Assembly (NCBI GenBank): GCA_002110465.1
Contig: NEED01000014.1
Location: 62,001-126,000 of the forward strand
Source: an unicellular cyanobacterium SU2
GTDB taxonomy: Bacteria; Cyanobacteriota; Cyanobacteriia; Cyanobacteriales; Microcystaceae
Reading direction: 5' to 3'
Length of the DNA: 64,000 bases
In this document: piece after piece, positions 36,094 through 44,922 of the stretch
Numbering within the stretch: the first letter of the stretch is position 1
How the letters are laid out: each line of letters opens with the position of its first letter
Program-made: the position numbers and the translations under genes
The notes under the pieces: generated by a model
What the model saw: only the letters and a program-made list of their open reading frames with translations
What the model was told of the DNA's origin: nothing
Databases searched by the model: none

Positions 36094-37348
36094 CTAATTT
36101 TTAACTAACAATTTACGACGCAATTGATCCAAAGCAGTATAGCTACTCAAAAATCGGATTGTATCGCGATCGCGCATCTCCCCGAACTGACATTTAAAAC
36201 TCTTTACCTTTCCCTGATTATCTGCTAATCCAATATAAACCAATCCCACGGGTTTAGTTTCGGCCCCCCCCCCCAGGGCCAGCAATTCCAGTAATACTAA
36301 TTCCCCAAGAAGTCCCTAACCGTTTTTTTACGCCTAAAGCCATCTGTTGGGCTACCGTATCACTAACCGCCCCGTATTGCTCTAAATCTTCGGCATTAAC
36401 CCCTAATAAATCACTTTTTACCTGATTGTCATAGGCAATAATGCCCCCACGAAAATAGTCCGAACTCCCTGAAACGGTAGTTAACATTGCCCCTAACCCG
36501 CCTCCAGTACAAGATTCAGCTACACTCACCGTTTCTCCTGCTTGCCTCAATAAACTCCCCACCACCGAAGCTAAGGTATCCTCATCCGACCCAAAATAGT
36601 CTAAGCCCGCGATTTTTTGAATTTCTTGGGCAATGGGTTCAATTAGAGCGATCGCCTCTGTTTCTGAGGTAGTTTTAGCAGACACGCGCAACCGCACTTC
36701 CCCCAAAGAAGCATAGGGGGCTACCGTAGGGTTAGGTAAGTCAAAAAACTGAGAAACCTTAGCGGCCAAAGCTGACTCACCAATGCCCCTAAACCGCAAC
36801 ATTCTACTATAAATAATTTCTTTGCCCCAACCCTGACTTTTTAAGTAAGGAACAGCCGTTTCGCGCCACATCCGCTTCATTTCAGACGGGACTCCAGGGA
36901 AGGTCATTAAGGTTAAATTCGGGCGAGGTTGCCATAAGAGGCCAGGGGCAGTCCCAGAAGGATTAGGCAAGATATCAGCCCCTTGAGGAAGCAAAGCCTG
37001 TTTACGATTATTATCTGTCATGGTTCGTCCCCGTGAAGCAAATTTTTGACTAATATCTTCAATAATTTCGGTACTTTCCACTAAGGGAGTCTCAAACACC
37101 TGGGCGATGGTTTCAGTAGTTAAATCATCAGGGGTTGGTCCTAACCCCCCGGTAAAAATTAAAATAGAAGCCCGTTGACTGGCAATTTCAATAACTTCTT
37201 GTAAACGGGTGGGATTATCGCCAACAACGGTTTGATAATAGTGGGGAATTCCTAAACTAGCGAGTTCTTTGGCCAAAAATTGAACATTAGTATTAAGGAT
37301 ATCTCCCAATAACAATTCTGTCCCCACACAAATAATTTCTGCACTCAT
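36094..37348 (-). pseudogene. cinA: CinA-like protein, frameshifted in a run of 11 G
   Basis: The gene encodes the competence/damage-inducible protein CinA: the N-terminal MoaB-like domain (EIICVGTELLLGDILNTN, about residues 4-21; FTGGLGPTPDDLT) and the C-terminal nicotinamide-mononucleotide deamidase domain (VSVAESCTGGGLGAMLTTVS). In this sequence 11 G (minus strand, 36264-36274) end the first frame after GIAGPGGGG. With ten G the frame would continue as GPGGGAETKPVGLVYIGLAD, exactly as in homologues. It could be a true mutation, phase variation or a sequencing error. CinA recycles NMN and has been linked to DNA uptake. The start at 37348 gives MSAEIICVGTELLLGD. Confidence 0.9.
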
Positions 37349-37393
37349 AACGATTCAAATTAAATCTCTAAAGGTTAACAAATCTGCCAACAA

Positions 37394-37921
37394 CTATTCC
37401 TTAATTAACTCTACGGCATCCCGACCATCAGTCTCTTGCAAATATACTTTAACCTGCTCTTGGGACGCAGTGGGAAGTTTTTTTCCGGTAAAATCAGGAT
37501 GAATGGGTAACTCTCGATGACCGCGATCAACTAACACCAATAATCGAATCGCTTGGGGTCGTCCGTATTCAGTCACCGCATTTAAAGCAGCCCGAATTGT
37601 TCGTCCTTTATAAATTACATCGTCAACTAAAACTACGGTTTTTCCCGTTAAATCAAAGGGAATTTTCGTTTTAGCAGGAGTACGGGTTTTAATGCGATCG
37701 AGGTCATCGCGATAAAATGTAACATCAACTGCTCCCACTGCTACTTTGACACCTTCTAACATTTCAATTTGTTGAGCGATTAGATGAGCAAGAGGAACCC
37801 CCCTAGTATAAATTCCTAAGAGTACCAATTGGGACAGATCCCCTGACTTTTCAATTACCTGAGAGGCTAAACGGGTTATTATGCGGCGAATTTTTTCGGT
37901 ACTCAGAATTCTTTTGACCAT
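37394..37921 (-). CDS. pyrR: PyrR bifunctional protein (pyrimidine operon regulator/uracil phosphoribosyltransferase)
   Basis: The 175-residue protein has the PRPP-binding loop [18 protein letters not shown] (about residues 96-113) and the PyrR-type start ([20 protein letters not shown]). In Gram-positive bacteria PyrR binds pyr mRNA and attenuates transcription; in cyanobacteria it is stand-alone and may act mostly as a uracil phosphoribosyltransferase. No pyr gene is next to it. It lies 46 bases downstream of the cinA start on the same strand, so they might be co-transcribed. ATG at 37921. Confidence 0.93.
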   Translation of the reverse strand: MVKRILSTEKIRRIITRLASQVIEKSGDLSQLVLLGIYTRGVPLAHLIAQQIEMLEGVKVAVGAVDVTFYRDDLDRIKTRTPAKTKIPFDLTGKTVVLVDDVIYKGRTIRAALNAVTEYGRPQAIRLLVLVDRGHRELPIHPDFTGKKLPTASQEQVKVYLQETDGRDAVELIKE

Positions 37922-38057
37922 ACCCTTTGTTCCCTTTATGTATGATTAACTCACTAAGTCAGTAGATGCTTAATTTTACACTCCTTGTAAGTATCTAAAC
38001 AAAAAAAACAATTGTTGGTAGTCAGTCATGATCCCAGTTGAAAGCTTGACATAATTT

Positions 38058-38071
38058 AGGGCTAAAGCCCT
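38058..38071. repeat. Small palindrome AGGGCTAAAGCCCT
   Basis: Six bases pair perfectly around a two-base centre, followed by GACTACGAA. The form AGGGCTAAAGCCCTGACTACGAA is a widespread interspersed palindrome in cyanobacterial genomes as I recall. It lies just upstream of the mnmD-like gene; it may be an extragenic repeat or operator. Confidence 0.5.
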
Positions 38072-38120
38072 GACTACGAACCCGAGTTTGACTCTTTCCC
38101 CCACACCTGCGATCCCCATT

Positions 38121-39002
38121 ATGTTAATCCCCCAATCGACTGAAGACGGTTCTTATACTTTTTTTTCTGCAGAATTTGAAGAATTATTTCATTCCCATTC
38201 TGGAGCAAAACTTGAAGCCGAACAAAAATTTGTCAACCCTTGTCAACTCAAAGAAAAAGCACAGCATCAGCAATCTTTTAAAATATTAGATGTTTGTTAT
38301 GGACTTGGTTACAATAGTGCCGCAGCATTAGACGGTATTTGGTCTATTAATCGGGAGTGTCATATCGAATTAATCGCTCTAGAATCTGACATTAATGTCC
38401 CTCGTCAGGCAGTCACTTATCAACTTCTTCAACAATGGCCATCTTCCATCGGAAAATATTTAACACAACTTGCTCAAACCCAAGAAATACACTCACCAAA
38501 CTTGAGAGCTAATTTATTAATAGGAGATGCTAGAAACACAATTCAAATTCTTCAAAATTCAGGTTTCCAAGCAGATGCCATTTTCCTCGATCCCTTTTCT
38601 CCTCCAAAATGCCCCCAGTTATGGACGGTGGAATTCCTACAAAAAGTCGTAGGCTGTTTAGACTCTCAGGGACGCTTAGCGACCTATTCTAGTGCCGCAG
38701 CAGTGAGAACCGCTTTACAGTTGGGGGGGTTAACCGTCGCCCCCACCAAAGGAGTCGGCCGGCGATCGCCTGGAACCGTAGCCAGTTTTGATCGTCAAAG
38801 ACTACAGCCCCTTTCTTCTCAAGAACGAGAACATCTACAAACCCGCGCTGCCATTCCCTACCGGGACCCCACCCTTCAAGAGTCTGCTACGGTAATTAAT
38901 CAGCGAAGACGTATTGAACAAAAAAATAGCAACTTAGAACCCACTAGTCGTTGGAAAAAACGATGGAAAAAGTTCGGGCAAAACTCAGAGAAATTTAAGT
39001 GA
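38121..39002 (+). CDS. MnmC/MnmD-like tRNA methyltransferase (DUF752-type)
   Basis: The protein of about 293 residues has the S-adenosylmethionine-binding segment FKILDVCYGLGYNSAAALDG and the DUF752 catalytic-region motif DAIFLDPFSPPKCPQLWTVE, then LATYSSAAAVRTALQLGGL. This is the methyltransferase of the MnmC family, which makes mnm5 in the wobble uridine of tRNA. The oxidase half of E. coli MnmC is absent, as in stand-alone MnmD. The ATG at 38121 gives MLIPQSTEDGSYTFFSAEFE; a TTG frame 11 codons upstream is possible. The last 30 residues are basic and may bind RNA. Confidence 0.85.
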   Translation: MLIPQSTEDGSYTFFSAEFEELFHSHSGAKLEAEQKFVNPCQLKEKAQHQQSFKILDVCYGLGYNSAAALDGIWSINRECHIELIALESDINVPRQAVTYQLLQQWPSSIGKYLTQLAQTQEIHSPNLRANLLIGDARNTIQILQNSGFQADAIFLDPFSPPKCPQLWTVEFLQKVVGCLDSQGRLATYSSAAAVRTALQLGGLTVAPTKGVGRRSPGTVASFDRQRLQPLSSQEREHLQTRAAIPYRDPTLQESATVINQRRRIEQKNSNLEPTSRWKKRWKKFGQNSEKFK

Positions 39003-39103
39003 TACTTGTGTTAAACTTACGTGAATTTTCGCTGTAAAGTCTGAATAAAGTTGTTTATAGTTTTAAAAACCTAATAATTAGCTAAAATAATATTAATATC
39101 AAT

Positions 39104-40141
39104 ATGGTAGTGAGCAGCACCCCGACGAAAGTTACGATCTCAGACTTAATTCAAATAAACTCTGTGGATAATATTTTTGGAAGTTCCCAACCCGCTAAAA
39201 TTTTTGTCGTTGATGACCATCCCTTTAGCCGCATGATGGCAGTAGATATCCTCCAATCAGATGGTTATAAGGTCATAGAGTCTGATGGCAGTTCAGATAT
39301 TATTGAGACGATTTTAGCTGAGTCTCCTGATTTGATTTTGTTAGATGTCAAAATGCCTAATTACAACGGTTTCGAGTTGTGTCACCAACTGAAACAAGAT
39401 CGTCAGACTAAAGAAATTCCTGTAATTCTAATGACAGTTGCTGATGATAGTCAATCTCGTCTTAAAAGTCAGGAAGTTTGTGCAGATAGTTTTCTCAGTA
39501 AGCCGTTAGAGAGGATGGTTCTTCTTCCTGAAGTAAAATTACTGATCCAACGCAAACATCTCTATGAATGGCTTGAACAAATGCAGCAGGTTCTATTTCT
39601 CATTGCTCAGGCGATCGACAAACGTTATTCTCAAGAAGGAATTTCTTGCGCGAGGGTCGATCAACTCGCCCAGGCTTTTGGGGAATACTTAAATCTTAGT
39701 CCCGTCGAGATCAATGATTTAATTTTAGCGGCTCACCTCCACGATATTGGGACGATCGCCATTCCCGATGCAGTGTTACTCAAAAAAGAAGCATTAACTC
39801 CCACTGAACGCGATCTCATTAAACAGCACGTTTTAATCGGAGAAAAAATTTGCCGTCCTTTGCAAAATCGTCAGGGAATTGCTGAAATTATTCGCCATCA
39901 TCATGAACGTTGGGATGGAAGCGGTTATCCTGATGGATTGCTTGGGAATGATACCCCTTGGTTAGCACAAGTTTTCCAAATTCTTGATATTTACGATGCC
40001 CTAACCAGTAAAAGACCCTATAAAAAAGCTTTTAGTTCTGAACAAGCCATAACCATTATGCTCGAAGAAAAAGATAAAGGATGGCGGAACCCCGAGTTAG
40101 TTGAGAAGTTTGTTGATTTTTTACGAGGAAACAATTCCTGA
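39104..40141 (+). CDS. Response regulator with HD-GYP output domain
   Basis: The 345-residue protein has a receiver domain (KIFVVDDHPFSRMMAVDILQ, about residues 30-49; phosphoacceptor Asp in LILLDVKMPNYNGFE, about 85; Lys in FLSKPLERM). It is followed by an HD-GYP phosphodiesterase domain: AAHLHDIGTIAIPDAVLLKK, KQHVLIGEKICRPL, and IIRHHHERWDGSGYPDG, with the GYP signature as GSGYPDG. It would hydrolyse cyclic di-GMP (or a related dinucleotide) when phosphorylated. The ATG at 39104 is preceded by weak purines. It is convergent with pgeF (21-base overlap of ends). Confidence 0.92.
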   Translation: MVVSSTPTKVTISDLIQINSVDNIFGSSQPAKIFVVDDHPFSRMMAVDILQSDGYKVIESDGSSDIIETILAESPDLILLDVKMPNYNGFELCHQLKQDRQTKEIPVILMTVADDSQSRLKSQEVCADSFLSKPLERMVLLPEVKLLIQRKHLYEWLEQMQQVLFLIAQAIDKRYSQEGISCARVDQLAQAFGEYLNLSPVEINDLILAAHLHDIGTIAIPDAVLLKKEALTPTERDLIKQHVLIGEKICRPLQNRQGIAEIIRHHHERWDGSGYPDGLLGNDTPWLAQVFQILDIYDALTSKRPYKKAFSSEQAITIMLEEKDKGWRNPELVEKFVDFLRGNNS

Positions 40142-40945
40142 CCACTGGACTCTCTTTTGTTTAGTTCGTCGGTAAGAAAAGAAATGATTAGGTTCTTGAT
40201 AAGTACAATAAGGAGCGATCGCCATTTGCTCTGACCGAATGCCTAATTCTCGCAACTGCAAAATATTAACCTTTCGTACATCTAGGCGCACCCGTCCAGG
40301 TTTAGAATCAGGGAGAATTGGGGAATCAACAAGCATACTCAAACGGTCTAAAATCTTGTGAGAATGGCTAATTTTCTCTTTGGTAAATAAACTTAATCCC
40401 ACCTCGATCGCTACCTGTTCAGAGACTTGATAGACTTCCCCTGAGATAGCCGGACCGATAGCAATGCGGAGATTTTCTAGAGAACTCCCCAACCTTTGAA
40501 AACGGGTGATCGCTTCAGGAACGATGCTCTGTGCAGTTCCTCGCCATCCCGCATGAATCGCAGCTACTCGACGAGTTTCAAGATCTCCAATTAACACAGG
40601 GCTACAATCAGCACTTGCCACCCATATCCCTTGATTTTTGCCGTCGGTAATTAATCCATCCGCAGGAGGAAAAATCTCTTCTATGGTTTCAGTTGCCCTT
40701 GCTCTATGGATTTCGGTTGGGGTTAACACTCGATGGCCATGAACCTGCTTAACCCGATAGGTTGTTGCTGTTGGAGTCAAAATAGCTGTCAACGTTTCAG
40801 GAGGACGGGGGTAAAACTGTTGGGTAAAAAAGCCATGTTGCCAATCATCGAGTAGAGTACAAGTTAAATAGGGGAGGCCATTCCATTGTTGCCATTGCCA
40901 AGTGGGGGTTTGAATTTGGCGATCGCCTATCACAGAAGAAACCAC
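40121..40945 (-). CDS. pgeF: PgeF/LACC1-family protein (purine nucleoside phosphorylase-like)
   Basis: The 274-residue protein has the copper/zinc cysteine-histidine motif of this family: QVHGHRVLTP (about residues 62-71), ASADCSPVLIGDL (about 108-120) and AAIHAGWRGTAQSIVPEAI (about 126-144), and the late FFSYRRTKQKRVQ. Members are known as YfiH/PgeF or LACC1; they phosphorylyse purine nucleosides and correct peptidoglycan errors, and were once named polyphenol oxidases. The ATG at 40945 is ordinary. Its C-terminus overlaps the convergent HD-GYP gene. Confidence 0.9.
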   Translation of the reverse strand: MVSSVIGDRQIQTPTWQWQQWNGLPYLTCTLLDDWQHGFFTQQFYPRPPETLTAILTPTATTYRVKQVHGHRVLTPTEIHRARATETIEEIFPPADGLITDGKNQGIWVASADCSPVLIGDLETRRVAAIHAGWRGTAQSIVPEAITRFQRLGSSLENLRIAIGPAISGEVYQVSEQVAIEVGLSLFTKEKISHSHKILDRLSMLVDSPILPDSKPGRVRLDVRKVNILQLRELGIRSEQMAIAPYCTYQEPNHFFSYRRTKQKRVQWSGIVSS

Positions 40946-40995
40946 AGCTATTACCTCAATTTTTGATCTAGGGTGAATTTTATCAAAGAAAATTA

Positions 40996-41841
40996 ATGGT
41001 ATCTATCATATCAAAACCCAGAAAATCAGGTATTTTTATGGTTATCAATCAACAAAAATTAGAATGGGAATTGACCCAATCATCTAGTATTCATGGTTTA
41101 TCACCCCAGTCTCTCTATTTTTTTGAGACAATTCCTTCGACCAATCAAATTCTTTGGAAGATTTTAGCGCGGGGGAAACCTTCTCCCATTGTGGCGATCG
41201 CTGCTCAACAAACCGCCGGACGGGGACAATGGGGACGCATTTGGCAATCTTCTCCTGGGGGACTTTATCTTTCGGTTGCTATCACCCCTCGAATTTTAGT
41301 TAAGGATGCTTTTCATGTCACTCTACTGAGTGCTTGGGGTATTGCTCATATTCTACGAGAATATCAGATTCCGATTTGGCTAAAGTGGCCTAATGATCTC
41401 ATTCTTCAGGGTCGAAAATTAGGCGGGATCAAAACTGAAATTCGCACCCAACAAAACTATATTACCCATGCTGTGATTGGGGTTGGAATCAATTGGTCTA
41501 ATCAAGTTCCGACTACAGGAATTACCTTAACATCTTGGTTTGACACTCAAGAGTCTTGTCCTATTTCCTCTTTAGAAAAACTTGCTGCTATTACTCTTTC
41601 AGGAATTTTTCAGGGCTATCAATCTTATCTGGAGCAAGGCTGCGATCACTTGTTAAATGCTTACCTTAAATTCCTCGATAGTTTAGGCAATTCTATAGAC
41701 TTTGAAGGGATGAAAGGAACCATTATAGGGGTAACATCTCAAGGAGAATTAAGAGTATCTTTACAATCTCAAGGAGCTAAAACAGAAATCAAGTTACCCC
41801 CTGGGAGTATTTCTTTAGGCTATCAATTAAAACAGCCATGA
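40996..41841 (+). CDS. birA: Biotin-[acetyl-CoA carboxylase] ligase
   Basis: The 281-residue protein lacks the DNA-binding domain of E. coli BirA. It carries the biotin-AMP site AAQQTAGRGQWGRIWQSSPG (about residues 73-92), KWPNDLILQGRKLGGIKTEI (about 133-152) and the C-terminal SH3-like domain (MKGTIIGVTSQGELRVSLQS). It attaches biotin to the carboxyl carrier protein of acetyl-CoA carboxylase. The plus-strand start at 40996 gives MVSIISKPRKSGIF, but ATG 41038 (MVINQQKLEWELTQ) is also possible. A hairpin with a T-run on the other strand at 41841-41862 follows. Confidence 0.92.
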   Translation: MVSIISKPRKSGIFMVINQQKLEWELTQSSSIHGLSPQSLYFFETIPSTNQILWKILARGKPSPIVAIAAQQTAGRGQWGRIWQSSPGGLYLSVAITPRILVKDAFHVTLLSAWGIAHILREYQIPIWLKWPNDLILQGRKLGGIKTEIRTQQNYITHAVIGVGINWSNQVPTTGITLTSWFDTQESCPISSLEKLAAITLSGIFQGYQSYLEQGCDHLLNAYLKFLDSLGNSIDFEGMKGTIIGVTSQGELRVSLQSQGAKTEIKLPPGSISLGYQLKQP

Positions 41842-41862
41842 AAAAACCCGGTATTTACCGGG
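41841..41862 (-). terminator. Intrinsic terminator for the minus-strand gene at 41933
   Basis: CCCGGTA TT TACCGGG (41847-41862) is a perfect seven-base stem. On the minus strand it is followed by six T (complement of AAAAAA 41841-41846). It ends the transcript of the small membrane protein gene; it also stands right behind birA. Confidence 0.8.
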
Positions 41863-41932
41863 CTGCACTAGCTTATAATAATACGCCAGTTAAGTTGATC
41901 ACTATCTAACTAATCCGATAGATTCTCAACCA

Positions 41933-42307
41933 TTAGTGAACAACACCACAGGTTAAAGGACAAGACGCATAAACCGAACTATGAGAGGGTTTGGCTTCAC
42001 CGTGCAGCCATCTGAGCCAACTAACTTGTTGAGGATGAACGCCTTTAAACGTGAGTATAGCCGCTCCAATAAAAATCGCTAATAAATTGGCTCCAATTAG
42101 AGAACCAGCTACTAATAAAACCGCACTAACTGGTAATACAGATTGCAAAATTACTGAGCCTAATGCTCCCACCGTTGCCATTAAAACTATCAACGGAAAT
42201 CCTACCACTAATAGACAAACCGTTAAAGTAAAACTCCATATTAAAAAACTTTTAACTAAGGTTAATGAATAATGCTTTCCTAAACCAGATTTTTGTGCCA
42301 TTTCCAT
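41933..42307 (-). CDS. Small membrane protein with four helices
   Basis: The 124-residue product has three to four hydrophobic helices (about residues 18-41, 43-60, 62-85) and a cytoplasmic-type C-terminal tail with two Cys (YASCPLTCGVVH). I do not recognise a domain. The ATG at 42307 has a strong GGAGG site seven bases upstream. The terminator at 41841-41862 follows its end. It is divergent from the pilT2 region. Confidence 0.65.
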   Translation of the reverse strand: MEMAQKSGLGKHYSLTLVKSFLIWSFTLTVCLLVVGFPLIVLMATVGALGSVILQSVLPVSAVLLVAGSLIGANLLAIFIGAAILTFKGVHPQQVSWLRWLHGEAKPSHSSVYASCPLTCGVVH

Positions 42308-42739
42308 AAATTTTCCTCCAAAGCAAACCAGTTAAGACTATTTGAAATGTAGCCCGTAAGATTAAGTATAGATAACCCTCCGAAAAAATGAGCATTTTGA
42401 CAAATAAATTTACATTTGTAGGTGATTTTATGTGGTAATTATTGCGAATTGTTGCAGAAAAACAATATTGAGGTTGCAAAATATAAAATTGATCCTTCTT
42501 TAGATAGAGACCGATCTAAAGCAGAAGTAATCGATCCCTAACAAATCTGTCAGATCAGGAAAAAGTTACGGGATAAGGGTTAATAAACAATTAATTTGGT
42601 ATTTATTTTTCTTAACATAAAAAAGTTGGTTTCTCAGAAACTAGGGAAATACTGTAGGTTGAGTGATGTTAGTTTAGGTGACAAATATGGGAACGTTCAC
42701 TATAGCTCTCATAATCTTTTGTTTGATAGTGAAATTATC
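42308..42739. other. Divergent upstream region of pilT2 and the 124-aa gene
   Basis: These 432 bases contain no supported gene. The frame upstream of pilT2 (42596-42739) is open but begins with TTG and has no family match. A GATCGATC-type repeat (CGATCTAAAGCAG) is seen near 42511 without further support. Confidence 0.4.
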
Positions 42740-44041
42740 ATGACTCAATCTCAACATCCTCCTATAGCTCCCCTTCCCCTACCCCCGATGCCGGGACAAC
42801 TTCCCCATAATGGACAAGGGACGAAAGGCTCTGGAAACTCTAGTGAAGCAACTGCAACCGAGTTTCTAGCCATACCAGAAGAGACGATGTCACCAGAAAC
42901 CCCTGAGAAGACACCCCCAGTCGCTCCACCACTTCCCCCTCTCCCTCAAGTTAGTCCAAAAGCCTTTGGTCGTTCTCCTGGACAACCCTCCCTAGGAGAG
43001 TTAATTCGTCAAGCGTTTGATGAAGGGTTCTCGGATGTTCATTTAGGGGTCGGAGAATTACCCCGAATGCGCGATCGCGGAGAAATGGTTCCTCTAGATT
43101 ATCCAGAAACGGATGAAAACACTTTTATGAGTTGGTTACGGGAAATTCTTCAAGAAGACGAAATACAACGGTTTAAAAAAGAACTAGAATTTGATGGAGC
43201 CACTCAATACGACTTTGCTAGGGTTCGGATCAACATTTTTGACAGTCTTCTCGGTCCGGCGATGGTACTGCGGTTAATTCCTCTGAAAATTTTGACTATG
43301 GAAGAATTGCGCCTACCCATGGTTTTCCAAGAGGTTTCCGATGCTCATAAAGGACTAATTTTGATCACCGGTCCGACAGGTTCGGGTAAATCAACGACCA
43401 TGGCTGCCATGGTGGACTATATCAATAAAGAACACCCAAAACACATCATTACTATTGAAGATCCTATTGAATTTGTCCATAAAAGTCGTCGTTCTCTGAT
43501 TAAGCAACGGGAAGTCGGTATTCATACCCTAAAGTTTGATAATGCTCTTAAAGCCGCCTTACGGGAAGATCCTGACATCATTCTGGTGGGGGAAATGCGG
43601 GATAAAGAAACCGTTAATACTGCTCTAAAAGCGGCTCAAACCGGTCACTTGGTAATGGGAACCCTTCATACCAACAGCGCAGTCAAAACCCTAGAACGGA
43701 TTCTTAGTTTATATACGGCTGAAGAACGGGAAGCCATGCGGGTGGCAATAGCGGAGTCGTTAGTCGCAATCATTTCCCAAGGATTATGTCGGACAACTGA
43801 CGGAAAACGAGCCGCTTACCATGATATTCTGATCAATACAGAAACGGTCAAAGATTATATAGTTCAAGGGAAAAATGACGAAATCGTAGAACTAATGAAG
43901 GATGGAGAATTTGATGGCATGATTACCAGTAATCAGTCCTTGTTTAACCTCTATCAAGAAGGGCGTATCACCGAAGATACGGCTTTAGAACGCGCCCCTA
44001 TTCCTAATGAAATGGCGATGATGTTACGGGGTAGAATCTAG
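42740..44041 (+). CDS. pilT2: Twitching motility ATPase PilT2
   Basis: The 433-residue protein has a long proline-rich N-terminal part (residues 1-80; PLPLPPMPGQ and APPLPPLPQ). The retraction ATPase follows: Walker A GPTGSGKST (211-219), Asp box IIVTIEDPIEF-type ITIEDPIEF (about 234-242), Walker B DIILVGEMRD and the His box TGHLVMGTLHTN. The C-terminal motif is a PilT one. It retracts type IV pili. Length and proline-rich N-terminus fit PilT2, which in Synechocystis has an effect on phototaxis, rather than PilT1. The next gene has a KaiB-like domain. Confidence 0.9.
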   Translation: MTQSQHPPIAPLPLPPMPGQLPHNGQGTKGSGNSSEATATEFLAIPEETMSPETPEKTPPVAPPLPPLPQVSPKAFGRSPGQPSLGELIRQAFDEGFSDVHLGVGELPRMRDRGEMVPLDYPETDENTFMSWLREILQEDEIQRFKKELEFDGATQYDFARVRINIFDSLLGPAMVLRLIPLKILTMEELRLPMVFQEVSDAHKGLILITGPTGSGKSTTMAAMVDYINKEHPKHIITIEDPIEFVHKSRRSLIKQREVGIHTLKFDNALKAALREDPDIILVGEMRDKETVNTALKAAQTGHLVMGTLHTNSAVKTLERILSLYTAEEREAMRVAIAESLVAIISQGLCRTTDGKRAAYHDILINTETVKDYIVQGKNDEIVELMKDGEFDGMITSNQSLFNLYQEGRITEDTALERAPIPNEMAMMLRGRI

Positions 44042-44150
44042 GGCAATGCCAACCTCTTGGGGATGAAGAAGGATCTATCCAATACAATAGAATTAACCGT
44101 CTCTTATCTTCATCCCTATTTTATTGTCAAAACTAAAGCATTTTGACCCT

Positions 44151-44909
44151 ATGTTGACTTCTGTAGCTCCACCAGACTCCTTTAAAGGAATTGCTCTTTT
44201 TACCCCTGGCGGGGATCTGGTTTTTGCCCGCGATCGCCAAAAACAAATTCAATGGCATTCCCATTTATGTGTCGCCTTGCAGGAATTATTGCATTTACCT
44301 GAACCGCCCCATTTTTTGATTCCTGGTTATACGGCTACTGTTGATCGTTGGTTTTCTAAGACAGAGGGAAAGATTAAAACTGTCGCTGAACTTTATCCCC
44401 CCCTCAAACGATATGAACCCTTACTTAATGCAGTATTTGGCATGAGTGACTTAATTTGGCAGACAGCAACCTGGCAAGAAGAAGCTTGTAACCCAATTAT
44501 TTTAGAAACTTATCGCAATGAGTTTGCTCCCCTTTGGGATAATCATGATTTGATCGTATCTTTAGAAAATTATCGTAGCCAACCGTCTCAATACCAATTA
44601 ACCTCTTCTTTGCTCAATGAAACAAATGATCTAAAAACCCATCAAGGATATATTTTACGTCTTTTTGTTGCAGGAAATAGTACGACAACTAAACAAACTT
44701 TAGAGATTATTCATCAGTTACTTGAAAAAGAGTTGCAACATCCCTACACCCTCAAAGTCATTGATATTTCTAAACATCCAGAGCAAGCTGAAACCCATCA
44801 AGTTTCAGCAACACCAACCCTCCTTCGTGTTTGGCCTAAACCAGTACGTCGCATCATTGGAGAATTAGAAGATTCTTCTAAAATCTTACAAATTATTTCA
44901 GCTATATAA
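44151..44909 (+). CDS. Protein with C-terminal KaiB-like domain
   Basis: The product has about 252 residues. Its last 90 (YILRLFVAGNSTTTKQTLEI, LKVIDISKHPEQAETHQVSA, TPTLLRVWPKPVRRIIGELE) match the KaiB/SasA-sensor thioredoxin-like fold. The first 160 residues are soluble, with no domain I can name. It lies 109 bases after pilT2 and on the same strand. KaiB-like domains in SasA bind KaiC, so contact with the clock or with KaiC-like ATPases is possible. An ATG at 44151 or a TTG at 44124 may be the start; there is no clear ribosome site. Confidence 0.78.
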   Translation: MLTSVAPPDSFKGIALFTPGGDLVFARDRQKQIQWHSHLCVALQELLHLPEPPHFLIPGYTATVDRWFSKTEGKIKTVAELYPPLKRYEPLLNAVFGMSDLIWQTATWQEEACNPIILETYRNEFAPLWDNHDLIVSLENYRSQPSQYQLTSSLLNETNDLKTHQGYILRLFVAGNSTTTKQTLEIIHQLLEKELQHPYTLKVIDISKHPEQAETHQVSATPTLLRVWPKPVRRIIGELEDSSKILQIISAI

Positions 44910-44922
44910 AGACAAAAACTTA

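Noticed and set aside
36094-36285. Separate 63-residue gene in front of ndhD's end
   Set aside because: It is the C-terminal part of cinA in the shifted frame, not an independent gene.
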